A stretch of 64,000 bases of DNA from Erigeron canadensis (GCF_010389155.1 NC_057761.1:13208501-13272500), one strand, 5' to 3'; positions 1 through 9,522 are shown, counted from the stretch's first letter. The notes: generated by a model from the sequence alone, not told the origin. Numbers and translations: made by a program.

Positions 1-156
1 TCTTCGAAACATTCTTCCTCCTCCTCAAACGGCTACCAACAGTGTTCTCTTGAGCTCCCACCTCTTCAGCTACATCCTTACCATCACCATCTGAAAACAT
101 CAACAACATCCTCCATTGGCTCACGGACTACAAGGGTAGAAACCTCAGGCAACCCG
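1..156 (-). pseudogene. Tat-like antisense ORF, distal fragment
   Basis: The minus strand reads as protein from 156 toward 1 (starting GLPEVSTLVVREPMED) with one frameshift near position 90, then an acidic stretch and a basic run (SRLRRRKNVSK) to the window edge. It appears to continue the antisense ORF at 7910-8616: if the inserted 157-7909 element is removed, the codons before the insertion (ending PSG) run on in frame into LPEVST. The fragment lies beyond the recognisable domain and no function can be given. The link is inferred from frame continuity and a near-perfect target duplication (ACCCG at 152-156, ACCCA at 7910-7914). Confidence 0.4.
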
Positions 157-1543
157 GATGTGTATTTTCTAGTCGTAAGTTTATAACACGAAATACCTAG
201 CTACTGACTACTACACACTTGCGGGCAGTGAACCCGTTCGTATGCAATATAGTGACTTGGTAAGTACGAGATCGAACACAAGGACTTATTAAGCAATTAT
301 TACAATAAAGTGATTCAGATTAAAAGGGGGGTATGTGGCCGAATTGCCACATTGCAAGAGTTAGTAAGAAAAGTCAGTAATCCCGTAGGATTAATCGCAA
401 GAGAATATTTTCACGATTCAACCTATAAAGCTTTCTTCTTAACTGCTTATTCACCTAATCAGATTCCTCTATCATAAGTGTTTACACATTCAAGGTGAAT
501 TTAATTGTTTAAAATCTTTATCATTGGTTTTCTTCTGAACTCCAACGACTTTAGGCTAATTATAGACCGATCAACCTTTTCATAAACCAATTGACAATGA
601 CATAGATTTCTTCCAAACTTCTAATTACAGTTATCAATCAATAAATATAAAAGTAAAAAAAAAATAATTAAACTCAAATAAATATGGATCTTCGATTAAA
701 CGTAAAAACCTTGTTCAACGTTTGCAAGTAACATTCACAACGACCCTATGACATGTTCACTACCCAAGCGGGTGCAAATAAGATTTAGCCACTCATAGTA
801 ACCAAGAAAACACAAATAATATTAAAAGAAATCATATTGTACCGATAATCTTGATGAATTCGACAAGCAATAATGAATCCGTGAATAAAAATTGATATTC
901 TTGAACAAATAGATGATAGAAATCGACCTACAAGAGCTTTCCAATTTGTTCCTTGCGTTTTTAGGGTTTTGAAGTGCTAAAAAGTGAATAATTCCCGTCC
1001 ATAAACAATTAAAGATGATATATATATAAAAGAAGCGACTAACGGCCGTTACACGGGTCATCTAGCAAATCTGTGCACTTTTGGTCCTTTTTTTCTAACG
1101 CCCGTTAGAATTTTGTTGCACCATCAGTCCTTCAGTGACTAATGACCGTTAGTCTGACCCCTAACGGCAGTTAGCGAGACCTTGTAGTTACACCTTCCTT
1201 TTAACGACAGTTATGATTTGGCTAACGGGAGTTAAGTGCTGAAATGGTTATACTTGGTCCTTTTAACGGGAGTTAACCATTCTAACGGGAGTTACACTTC
1301 TTCCATCATGATTTCTTCGCTTTAACATCTTTTTTTTCACACCTCCTTCATCCGTAACTTTCACAAACATCATTTCATCCTTTCTAAAGTCGTTTTTAGC
1401 CATTTTCATCCGTTTTACATGTCATGTAGCTGAAACCACTCACGCATACCATAAAGCATCGAAAGTACATACAAATAACTAACAAACGTGCATAAAACGA
1501 CCTAAAACCCATGTGGGAAATATGTATATATTTAGTCACATCA
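157..1543 (-). repeat. 3' LTR of Athila-like element
   Basis: About 1.39 kb, matching 6285-7909 almost base for base. It lacks a block of about 230 bp present in the right copy (roughly 6525-6755), an internal deletion after insertion. Its outer edge reads GATGTG rather than TGATGTG, so one terminal base has changed or been lost. Its inner end is CACATCA at 1537-1543. Small ORFs inside are not conserved genes. Confidence 0.85.
1040..1294. promoter_or_regulatory. Cluster of eight TAACnnnnGTTA motifs
   Basis: Eight 12-bp near-palindromes of the form TAACnnnnGTTA start at 1040, 1096, 1140, 1162, 1202, 1223, 1264 and 1283 (TAACGGCCGTTA, TAACGCCCGTTA, TAATGACCGTTA, TAACGGCAGTTA, TAACGACAGTTA and TAACGGGAGTTA three times). 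Each half-site holds AACGG or a close variant, the core bound by plant MYB proteins and the core of the mitosis-specific MSA element. The right LTR has the same cluster with one more copy. Function as an enhancer is inferred. Confidence 0.55.
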
Positions 1544-1626
1544 ACCCACTCGGGGCAGACCCTTCCTGAGCCATAGTAGGAGGAACAGGTGCAGGATTAA
1601 GAGGAGAAGTCGGTTCAACAGGTGGA
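1544..1626 (-). repeat. 83-bp copy of target flank inside the element
   Basis: These 83 bases, just inside the 3' LTR, match 7910-7992 just outside the 5' LTR with a single difference seen by eye. Both encode a proline-rich stretch on the minus strand (PPVEPTSPLNPAPVPP). Similarity stops abruptly at 1626 and 7992. A normal insertion would have a polypurine tract here, so the 3' internal end has been replaced or duplicated. Confidence 0.7.
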
Positions 1627-3160
1627 TATAGTATTGCAAAATTGTATTTCGTTGGTTATAAAGATGTACCAACTCAACTATTATAATTTGAAGAAACGTT
1701 GAAACTTTGTTGGTGTAAATGATGAACCAACTAACAAAATGATTTGACAAAAAGGAGAAATACCAACTGACAGCCCAAGCTCTTTTTCATTTTTTCTCTT
1801 TTTTTTTTCTCTTCTGTTTTTCACATCTTTTATTCTTTATCCATTTTTTTGTGAGCTACTTTTACTCTGACTAATTGGTATTCTCTTACATAGCGAAGAA
1901 ACAGTGACAAATCATTTAATATAATGCTAAGATGAACAATCCAGACTTAATCCAAAATCATGACGAAATCAAAACTACCCCCATTAGATGAGAATATCCA
2001 AACCCGACATAACAAGATATAACCCAAACCATCCACTAGCAAAGGCAACCGATGACCCGCCAGGACTTCGACTATCGATATGGCTAGGAAAAGTGTATAT
2101 TTAGGTGGATTTAACAAAGAACAAGCTAATGACAACATGTTTTCTATTGTTTCTTGCACTAAAAGTGAGTGCAACACAAGGGTTTTAAACGGTGGTTCAC
2201 TAACCAGTGTAGTTAGCTACTAAGCACATCACAAAACATGTACATATAACAGATTTTTACGAAACAAGGGTGAAACATACAAAGAACAAAGGTATAATTC
2301 TAAATTTGCCTCTTCTTCATCTAGAAAACCACGGAACGATCAACCAGGACAAGTTCCAGAATCAACGCTATCACCGGCATACTCATAGCAAATAAAATAA
2401 CTCGGAAATGGAAAATCAACCTCAAACTTGCACATCATAGTTCAGAGATCTAAAAGAGACCCTTACTTCCGGATAAATCCAAAAGCCTAAGGAGGGACAA
2501 ATTTACAAGGCTAATATTTCCAAAACTGTACACCTATCATATCTAGAAATGACTCAATAATCTCACAATTTTGGTGTTTTGGTGCTATAAGCATGCTAGC
2601 AATGTTATTAATCCAGAAGGGATGCCACATCAATCAGTCAAAACACATTCCTCATATTAAAAGTTTGTACCAAGGATGTAGTTAAATTGCTTCATTATAT
2701 GTATAACTAGGGGACAAAAGCAATTAACTACAAGGACAAGCATGCAAAATCTTCAAAAATACCCGACTTTTTCCTATTTACCTCCCCCCCACACTTAAGT
2801 TGGACAATTCCCTCAATGTCCAAGAAACTAAGGCAAACTATGGGAAATAGGGAAAGTAAACAAAAAGAAAATCAAGAATAAGAAAAACTTGCCGGGTATG
2901 ACGGGTGTTCCATGCTTGAATGATGCCAACAAGAATATTGCGCTGAACTTACTGCCAGCATATGCATATGACATTCAACTTGCTATCAACATGAACACAC
3001 GGTTAACGAGCAACATTATAAAACATGCATACCATTCTTCCTACTTATTTAAACAGAAATGGAAAAAAAATAAAAAAAAATTAAATACAAAACACGGGTT
3101 GCCTCCCGAGAAGCGCTTAATTTATTAACGAGTCGTTAGCTAGACTCGATCCTCGTAGAA
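1627..3160 (-). other. 3' non-coding region of Athila-like element
   Basis: No credible gene. Visible landmarks are a pyrimidine-rich run at 1780-1850 (purine-rich on the element's sense strand), a C-run near 2785 whose complement gives AAGTGTGGGGGGGAGG, and near 3095-3120 a sequence whose complement reads GCGCTTCTCGGGAGGC. The last two resemble landmarks found after pol in Athila-group elements. Here they follow gag-pro directly, so pol is missing. The stretch 1627-1750 looks foreign to both neighbours, but I cannot name it. Confidence 0.5.
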
Positions 3161-3511
3161 TTACCAAGGTTGGGATTCCGACACCCCCACACTTAAAGTG
3201 TTGGGAGGTCGACCCTTGAAAGGAGATAAACAGTTACCTTTCACCTTTTCAGAAATCCAATCATTTGCTCGACCAGAAAAATCAACAACCATCATCAGCT
3301 CCTCTTTCTCACTTGTTGATAAATTCGAGCACAACTCTTCAGACAACTTAACATTCCCATGAGAGACAGCAGACTTCAAACGACTGTAAAGTTTACGGAT
3401 CTTAGCACACAGGCCATCCATTAAGTTCGAAACTGGCACTGCTGCCTTCTTCAACTCACCCTCCTGTTTCTCAAGCTTCTTATCTAACCATTCATCAACC
3501 TGCGAATCCAA
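3161..3511 (-). CDS. Unrecognised ORF after protease (about 116 codons)
   Basis: An open frame with no ATG at its start, lying just past the protease stop in a different frame. It is charged and lysine/glutamate-rich, with a likely helical middle (DEWLDKKLEKQEGELKKAA) and an end that runs into 3'-type sequence (PPNTLSVGVSES). It resembles neither RNase H nor integrase. It may be the degraded protease-to-pol linker or a short extra ORF. No function is assigned. Confidence 0.4.
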   Translation of the reverse strand: MDSQVDEWLDKKLEKQEGELKKAAVPVSNLMDGLCAKIRKLYSRLKSAVSHGNVKLSEELCSNLSTSEKEELMMVVDFSGRANDWISEKVKGNCLSPFKGRPPNTLSVGVSESQPW

Positions 3512-3528
3512 AGAACTAATATAAGCAG

Positions 3529-4341
3529 TTAGTTAGCAACATTAGGAAAAGATACAGAACAGGTGTTTGTAAATGTCACCGACTCATTTCCTGCTCTCAA
3601 AGTAAGTTTTCCACGACCGACCTCAAGTTTAGCATCGGCCGTGGCAAGGAATGGTCTCCCTAAGATAAGAGGCACATCTAATGCTTCATTTGCTTCAATA
3701 ATCACAAAATCGACAGGAAAAACCAAACCGCCCACCTTAACTAACACATCTTCTAGAATTCCCATTGGTCTAATTTCAGATTTATCGGCCAAATGGATTT
3801 TCATTTTAATCGGTTTCGGTTCTCCTAAATTCAGTTTAGAATAAATCGATGAAGGCATTAGATTAATACTTGCTCCTGAATCGTTTAAAGCTATTTTCAC
3901 AGATAAATTACCAATCTTACAAGGTATGGTAAAACTACCTGGATCCCCGCGTTTTTCGGGCAACTTACTTGTCACTGCTGCTGAACAAACATCCTCAATC
4001 ACTGTAGTTGTCACCTCTGCCAGATTTTTCTTATTCATCAAGATTTGCCTCAAACACTTTGCATAACCTGGCATTTGCACAACTGCATCTAAAAATGGAA
4101 TGTTAATATGCAATTTACTGAGGTGACTCACAAATTTATCCATTTGCTGCTTTAGTTTATGTTTCACCAATCTCTGAGGAAATGGGATTTTGGGCTGGTA
4201 CGGCTTTACTTCAGGTTTGTCAGCCTGTTTTGATGGAACGGCCGGTGTCTGCACAGCTGGGTTCGGCTCCATCTCTACTTCTTCAGCAACCTCCTTTTCT
4301 TCTTCATGTACCTGCGTAAGCGGAGTAGATTCATCAGGCAA
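3529..4341 (-). CDS. Aspartic protease (retropepsin) of Athila-like element
   Basis: About 270 codons in the same frame as gag, after a TAA at 4450-4452. A proline/glutamate-rich linker comes first, then the retropepsin core. The active site is DSGASINLMPSSIY, followed by YSKLNLGEPKPIKMKIHLADKS and the second signature LILGRPFL, which fit the Athila group of plant gypsy proteases. Related elements usually have DLGAS; here leucine is serine. The protease would cut gag and gag-pol during particle maturation. The open frame begins at TTG, so this is part of a fused gag-pro read interrupted by stops. Confidence 0.75.
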   Translation of the reverse strand: MPDESTPLTQVHEEEKEVAEEVEMEPNPAVQTPAVPSKQADKPEVKPYQPKIPFPQRLVKHKLKQQMDKFVSHLSKLHINIPFLDAVVQMPGYAKCLRQILMNKKNLAEVTTTVIEDVCSAAVTSKLPEKRGDPGSFTIPCKIGNLSVKIALNDSGASINLMPSSIYSKLNLGEPKPIKMKIHLADKSEIRPMGILEDVLVKVGGLVFPVDFVIIEANEALDVPLILGRPFLATADAKLEVGRGKLTLRAGNESVTFTNTCSVSFPNVAN

Positions 4342-4449
4342 ATGATTTGCAGAATTATACGTATTACCTGATCGAGTTGTGACGGCATAGACATGCTCAT
4401 TTCGAGCAATGGGAGAGTTGTACTTCGATCCCGATCCTTGATTGTTTTG

Positions 4450-4986
4450 TTAAGGCTTAGGATTCGGTTGAGTATTGCTCGGTAGAGTACCGGGCTGCCT
4501 ATTCGAATTTCCTAGCCTTTGGAGCTTAGCTTCTATATCCTGGAAAGTCGCTTGAGTACTCTTGGTGCTCTGCTCAAGCTTATTAGCCAAACCATCCAAT
4601 CTGGTAGTCATAGCATCCCATTGAGAGGCCATCTTCTCATTGGTAGCTTTCTGAGCACCTACCAAATCTTTCATGATATCTCTCAATTCAGCATTCGCAT
4701 TATGCTGATTGTTGAACCTGCTAAACCTGCTTCCACTAAAACCAGAATTATTAGCATTAAAATTAGATAAAGGAAAAGAAGTACCTGATGACCGGTTTTG
4801 ATAACCGGTATTCTGATTAAAGTTCCCTTGTTGATTCTGGACATAGTTAACTTCTTGAGCTGGCTTATCCGGGCAATCCTCTGAATAATGCATGTCCCCA
4901 CAGTAGTCACAACCATTAGCAATTACCTTAACATCCCTTTCAATGCTTTTAAATCTCACATCTTGGTTGTCAAACCTCTCGTTCAT
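4450..4986 (-). CDS. Gag nucleocapsid part with zinc knuckle
   Basis: Starts at ATG 4984-4986, directly after a TAG in the same frame, so it is probably a continuation of gag. The zinc knuckle CDYCGDMHYSEDCP (CX2CX4HX4C) binds RNA for packaging. It is followed by an Asn/Gln-rich region and a coiled-coil-like helix (DIMKDLVGAQKATNEK and onward). The usual GH pair before the last cysteines is MH here. It ends at TAA 4450-4452, after which protease follows in the same frame. Confidence 0.65.
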   Translation of the reverse strand: MNERFDNQDVRFKSIERDVKVIANGCDYCGDMHYSEDCPDKPAQEVNYVQNQQGNFNQNTGYQNRSSGTSFPLSNFNANNSGFSGSRFSRFNNQHNANAELRDIMKDLVGAQKATNEKMASQWDAMTTRLDGLANKLEQSTKSTQATFQDIEAKLQRLGNSNRQPGTLPSNTQPNPKP

Positions 4987-5271
4987 CTACTTTGTGAGGG
5001 CTTTGACTTCAGCAACCAAACTTGATGCTTCACTACACTCTAGCTTCGCCACAGTCTTACTACCAGTTCTCTTGCTTATAAGCTCTTCCCGATTAGGAAA
5101 CTCCTTGGCCATATCATCTAAGATTTTGTAACCTTCAGCCGGGGTCACATTGTTCAAACTACCTCCAAATGCCCCGGCTAATTTCCTTCGAGTTCTCTTT
5201 AGCAAACCATCATAGAAGATCTCAACCACTGCTTCTGTGTTCAGATTGTTCCCTGGACAATTCCTGATCAT
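4987..5271 (-). CDS. Gag capsid C-terminal part
   Basis: In frame with the upstream gag piece, separated only by a TGA at 5281-5283 and three codons. MIRNCPGNNLNTEAVVEIFY and DGLLKRTRRKL match the second half of plant gypsy Retrotrans_gag domains, where a short 'ckdll+.cP' motif is followed by 'FY.GL'. It ends at a TAG at 4987-4989 next to the following ATG. I read it as a broken gag, not as a separate gene. Confidence 0.6.
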   Translation of the reverse strand: MIRNCPGNNLNTEAVVEIFYDGLLKRTRRKLAGAFGGSLNNVTPAEGYKILDDMAKEFPNREELISKRTGSKTVAKLECSEASSLVAEVKALTK

Positions 5272-5280
5272 CTCCTTATA

Positions 5281-6090
5281 TCATTTCCAATCATCTACTA
5301 CATCTTCCCCTGGATCTTGAGTGAATGACCGGATCTTATTCTCCAACTGTCTTTCAGTCCTTATAGAATAGAACTCATCAATAAACCCAACACGAAGCTC
5401 ATCCCAAGTTGTATACAGATCATCTGGCTGCTCCTTTAACCATGCCTTAGCTCCTCCACATAAAGTGAGTGGAAAAAGCTCAAGCTTTACATTATCATCT
5501 TGGTTCTCACCATAGTGGTAAAACCTACAAATCTTCTCGAACCTCTCTAAATGCCCATACGGATCATTATTAGTTACCCCATCAAACTTCTCTTCCTCCA
5601 CACTTTTCAAATGACTTCCTTTGAGAGAAAAGTTAACTCCGGTGGTTGGAAGGCGAATAGGAGTGCCCCTATTAGTGGGGACATTTCTCCTACGGTCACC
5701 GTAAAGACGGTTATTGGGGTTTACCGGTTCTTGATCACCCATTCTCCTAGCTCTAACTGGTTGAGTTACCTGAATATTTGCTCTAGGAATTTCTGTTGAA
5801 TCCGGTTGATGAGTTTTATCCCGATTATCTTCTTCCTCTGAGCTATCACCAGTTTTGAACAAACCACTACCTTCGGAGAATTTAGAACTTAAGAGCACCT
5901 CGGACGTTGAACCTTTCTTTGAGTAATCTTGATCCAAGTCTACGTTCGTGTGATCACGGTTTTCGGTACCTGAATCTATGTTGTCGGTGTTTGAGGGCTC
6001 CGTGTTGTTTGATCTGAGTAAGCGTCGTCTGGCTTTCCCTAGATTAGATTGAGGACTAAGCAAAGGTCTACCAGAGGCTCTTGTGTTCAT
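5281..6090 (-). CDS. Gag N-terminal and capsid part
   Basis: Starts at ATG 6088-6090 (MNTRASGRPLLSP), about 170 bases after the primer site, as expected for gag. Residues 1-140 are charged, low-complexity linker. Then comes a Retrotrans_gag domain: FEKICRFYHYGENQDDNVK, LFPLTLCGGAKAWL and WDELRVGFIDEFYS. The frame ends at a TGA (5281-5283) in the middle of the domain and continues in frame beyond it. Gag forms the virus-like particle that encloses the RNA. One stop in the domain makes this copy inactive unless it is read through. Confidence 0.75.
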   Translation of the reverse strand: MNTRASGRPLLSPQSNLGKARRRLLRSNNTEPSNTDNIDSGTENRDHTNVDLDQDYSKKGSTSEVLLSSKFSEGSGLFKTGDSSEEEDNRDKTHQPDSTEIPRANIQVTQPVRARRMGDQEPVNPNNRLYGDRRRNVPTNRGTPIRLPTTGVNFSLKGSHLKSVEEEKFDGVTNNDPYGHLERFEKICRFYHYGENQDDNVKLELFPLTLCGGAKAWLKEQPDDLYTTWDELRVGFIDEFYSIRTERQLENKIRSFTQDPGEDVVDDWK

Positions 6091-6260
6091 CAACTACAAA
6101 GCACCTGCACACGCACCACAAGAAATACCGTTAACCGCACCAGAAACTAACAAAATAAAACTAAAATAAAAATAAAATCCATCTATTAAAACTAATAACT
6201 TCCTCGCAAATGAATGCAAGGAAGGATCGAATCACAAAACGAACAACTACTTAATGAAAA

Positions 6261-6278
6261 TCCTCGGCAGCGGCGCCA
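6261..6278 (-). other. Primer binding site, tRNA-Asp type
   Basis: Read on the minus strand: TGGCGCCGCTGCCGAGGA, six bases after the right LTR ends. This resembles the Asp-type primer site (TGGCGCCGTTGCCGGGGA) used by Athila and Tat elements, with two differences. It fixes the orientation of the element. Confidence 0.75.
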
Positions 6279-6284
6279 AAAACT

Positions 6285-7909
6285 TGATGTGTATTTTCTA
6301 GTCTTAAGTTTATAACACGAAATACCTAGCTACTGACTACTACACACTTGCGGGCAGTGAACCCGTTCATATGCAATATAGTGACTTGGTAAGTATGAGG
6401 TCGAACACAAGGACTTATTAAGCATTTATTACAATAAAGTGATTCAGATTAAAAGGGGGGTTTGTGGCCGAACCACTTTGCAAGAGTTAGTAAGAAAAGT
6501 CAGTAATCCCGTAGGATTAATCGCAAGAGAATGTTTATTGTTGAATTTCGAACAATAATTTAAAAGGACACCTACTTGGATCAGCTCACATGCCAATCAT
6601 CGGGTCTAAACATTACTTGCATTTGTTGAACGACTCAAAAGATAGACAAGACGAACTTCCGTTATACTTGACACTTTAATTGCTCCAAATATAGTTATCG
6701 CTTCCGCGTTTAATTTCTATCCAAAACAATTAAGCATTAAGATTCTGAGTTGATTTTAACGATTCAACCTATAAAGCTTTCTTCCGAACTGCTTATTCAC
6801 CTAATCAGATTCCTCTATCATCAGTGTTTACAGATTCAAAGTGAATTTAATTGTTTAAAATCTTTATCGTTGGTTTCTTCCGAACTCCAATGACTTTAGG
6901 CTAATTATAGACCGATCAACCTTTTCATAAACCAATTGACAATGACATAGATTTCTTCCGAACTTCTAATTACAATTATCAATCAATAAATATAAAAGAT
7001 AAAAAACAATATTTAAATTCAAATAAATATGGATCTTCGATTAAACGTAAAAACCTTATTCAACGTTTGCAAGTAACATTCACAACGACCCTATGACATG
7101 TTCACTACCCAAGCGGGTGCAAATAAGATTTAGCCACTCATAGTAACCAAGAAAACACAAATAATATTAAAAGAAATCATATTGTACCGATAATCTTGAT
7201 GAATTCGACAAGCAATAATGAGTCCTTGAATAAAAATTGATATTCTTGAACAAATAGATGATAGAAATCGACCTACAAGAGCTTTCCAATTTGTTCCTTG
7301 CGTTTTTAGGGTTTTGAAGTGCTAAAAAGTGAATAATTCCCGTCCATAAACAATTAAAGATGATATATATATAGAAGCAGCGACTAATGGCCGTTAGGGA
7401 GGTGTAACGGCCGTTACACGGGTCATCTAGCAAATCTGTGCACTTATGGTCCTTTTTATTCTAACGCCCGTTAGAATTTTGTTGCACCATCAGTCCTTCA
7501 GTGACAAATGGCCGTTAGTCTGACCCCTAACGGCAATTAGCGAGAACTTGTAGTTACACCTTCCTTTTAACGGCAGTTATGATTTGGCTAACGGGAGTTA
7601 AGTGCTGAAATGGTTATACTTGGTCCTTTTAACGGGAGTTAACCATTCTAACGGGGGTTACACTTCTTCCATCATGATTTCTTCACTTTAACATCTTTTT
7701 TTTCACACCTCCTTCACCCGTAACTTCCACAAACATCATTTCATCCTTTCTAAAGTCGTTTTTAGCCATTTTCATCCGTTTTACATGTCATGTACCTGAA
7801 ACCACTCACGCATACCATAAAGCATCGAAAGTACATACAAATAACTAACAAACGTGCATAAAACGACCTAAAACCCATGTGGGAAATATGTATATATTTA
7901 GTCACATCA
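6285..7909 (-). repeat. 5' LTR of Athila-like element
   Basis: About 1,625 bp, longer than the partner at 157-1543, which has lost an internal block. Ends are TGATGTG (6285) and CACATCA (7903-7909). On the sense strand it begins at 7909. It carries the MYB-type motif cluster at 7385-7660 and the sequence tatatatata-like near 7365, a possible promoter on the minus strand. The base after 7909 begins the target copy ACCCA. Confidence 0.85.
7385..7660. promoter_or_regulatory. Cluster of nine TAACnnnnGTTA motifs
   Basis: Same cluster as in the left LTR, with an additional unit: TAATGGCCGTTA at 7385 and TAACGGCCGTTA at 7405 stand where the left copy has one. Later members include TAACGCCCGTTA (7462) and TAACGGGGGTTA (7649). 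The gain or loss of a unit between the LTRs shows the array is unstable. MYB binding is inferred from the AACGG core. Confidence 0.55.
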
Positions 7910-8616
7910 ACCCACTCGGGGCAGGCCCTTCCTGAGCCATAGTAGGAGGAACAGGTGCAGGATTAAGAGGAGAAGTCGGTTCAACAGGTGGAGTTAAACA
8001 ACACAGCCTCCGGATATACACACAATCTCAAACTATAAGAACACAAGACATCTACATCTGCTTGCCTGACACCAAAAATACTTGGAACACCTATCGAGTT
8101 ATACTTAAACCTACTCCTATCTAGCACACCGTCATGATCAGGGGGTATCACTGATTGAGCAACAAAAACAAACAAACTCTTCCCGTCCCTAACCTCCACT
8201 CCACCGGCAACAAAAAGCTCATAATCACCATTTTTGGAAACAGTAACCCAATCCCCAGATTCCTTCAATTTATAAAAGAAGTTGAAAAGAGCAATAGATG
8301 GTTCTATGCGATTCGCACAGCATAGGACTTGGAAAGCAATAATCTTCACAATACCGGTCGGGGTAAATAGTAGATATGTGGCACCGGTAATAATCTATAA
8401 CGACAAGGAAAAAATCTGAAAGAGGGATCCTAAAGTTACCTTGCGAAAAAGCCTTCACATACATACCAACAAACCCCGCTAGGGATCGCATATGGATTCC
8501 CCCCTCTCCGGATAACAGACTAAGTTAGGGTTTTAGAAAAAATACATATTAACAAAGCTCTGATAGGTAGAGCGATTCAAGGTACTGGTGATATCCTCTA
8601 TCCCTCGTTTCGACAT
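7910..8616 (-). pseudogene. Antisense ORF of Tat-like element (gypsy-type transposon domain)
   Basis: Two overlapping minus frames (8491-8270 and 8349-7981) join into one protein if a single extra base in a run of Cs near 8357 is ignored. It then reads GFVGMYVKAFSQGNFRIPL, DFFLVVIDYYRCHIS and IIAFQVLCCANRIEPSIALF, matching the plant 'putative gypsy type transposon' domain (Transposase_28 family). An ATG at 8614-8616 gives a short open stretch upstream; joining it to the domain would need a splice or a frameshift. A second frame change lies at 7992/7993, before a proline-rich tail. Extra ORFs, including antisense ones, are known in the 3' part of Tat elements. Function unknown. Confidence 0.55.
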
Positions 8617-9000
8617 TATTGATTATGGAATACAAAGAGGGGGAAAGAAGAGGATGATGTACCTGGACAGCGTCTGATGGATCACAAAGCACAGAGAGGA
8701 AAGGCGGAGAAAAGTCTAAAGAGAATACACAAATAAAAACCCTTCCTTTGTGGTAATAAATTGATATTTATATGGGTCATAATAATGGGTAACTACCCGG
8801 TGATAAATAACCCGAGAGATGTGCCAACAAGCTGCCACTAAAGGATAAATAGTCATTATGGCTTAGCTAGTATGATTCATGGATCACGAAGCAGCGGAGC
8901 AGTGAAGAACGTTCCTTTTGACTTCGAAGGTATGAAATTTATTATGTTCTTTGATTTCTTAAGTCTAATGCGATATTTTACAGATAAAACCTCCCATCAG
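8617..9000 (+). other. Tat-like 3' spacer before polypurine tract
   Basis: No ORF of note. The sequence lies between the antisense ORF start and the polypurine tract at 9001. It could hold the antisense promoter (ttgatatttatatggg around 8760), which I infer only from position. Confidence 0.35.
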
Positions 9001-9012
9001 ACTTGGGGGGCT
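9001..9012 (+). other. Polypurine tract of Tat-like element
   Basis: ACTTGGGGGGCT directly before an LTR-like start TGATGATATACCC at 9013. Tat-type elements have a similar G-rich tract ('cttggggg'). It marks the plus strand as sense, which makes the ORF at 7910-8616 antisense. Confidence 0.5.
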
Positions 9013-9522
9013 TGATGATATACCCATACGGAGCTCTAGCTCCGTACCCAAAGCAGAATACGAAGTCACCTTCATACAGGTAAAGCTATTAATACCTATA
9101 ATGGAGCTCGACCCCCGCATAAAATGATTACCCCGGAGCTCTAAAGGTCACAATTACCCAGCTCCGAGGAGATATATAATAAAGCTCGGATATAGATCTT
9201 CTCCATAGTTAATCTATTAAACGTGTATCGAAGCTCCGATACACTCGGACATAACTTGGTAACAAGATTACCACAAATCTCCCCAAGAAGGAAACGAGAT
9301 ATTCATAAAGGAGAAAGAGATTTATCCTAATTCTCTTACCCTCCTCTCCAAGTTATCTACCCTCTATATAAATAGAGGAGGAAGCCTCACGGCATTTGGA
9401 TTCATCAACATCATACGAACAACATACAAAACCCTCACACATAGTTTATTCGACCTCCGAATAAACCCTAAGTAAAACCCCTAAACCCTAAGTCGATCGA
9501 ATCGACTTAGACACATAATATC
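9013..9522 (+). repeat. 3' LTR of Tat-like element (truncated or interrupted)
   Basis: Starts TGATGATATACCC after the polypurine tract. It has a promoter-like TATATAAATA at 9365-9374 followed by an A/C-rich leader and several AAACCCTAA repeats. The gypsy element G begins at 9523 (TGTAACAACCC), so G probably inserted near the LTR's 3' end; the remainder would lie right of the window. The partner LTR is outside the window, so the boundaries are inferred. Confidence 0.5.

Larger units (their letters stand above)
157..7909 (-). mobile_element. Athila-like gypsy element lacking pol
   Basis: Two direct repeats (157-1543 and 6285-7909) flank an internal region with a tRNA-Asp-type primer site beside the right copy, so the element runs on the minus strand and the right copy is the 5' LTR. 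The right LTR has ends TGATGTG and CACATCA, a perfect 7-bp inverted repeat. Gag, a zinc knuckle and a retropepsin domain are present in one frame broken by three stops, then the sequence passes directly to 3'-type sequence. No reverse transcriptase, RNase H or integrase is visible on either strand. The element must have used proteins from elsewhere, as in the plant TR-GAG class. It sits in the antisense ORF of an older Tat-like element. Confidence 0.8.

Noticed and set aside
822..1061. Minus-strand ORF of about 79 codons repeated at 7167-7433
   Set aside because: LTR sequence duplicated by the element structure; AT-rich, no coding signs.
1627..2250. Possible MITE between the 83-bp copy and the Athila-like 3' region
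   Set aside because: No terminal inverted repeats or target duplication could be found.
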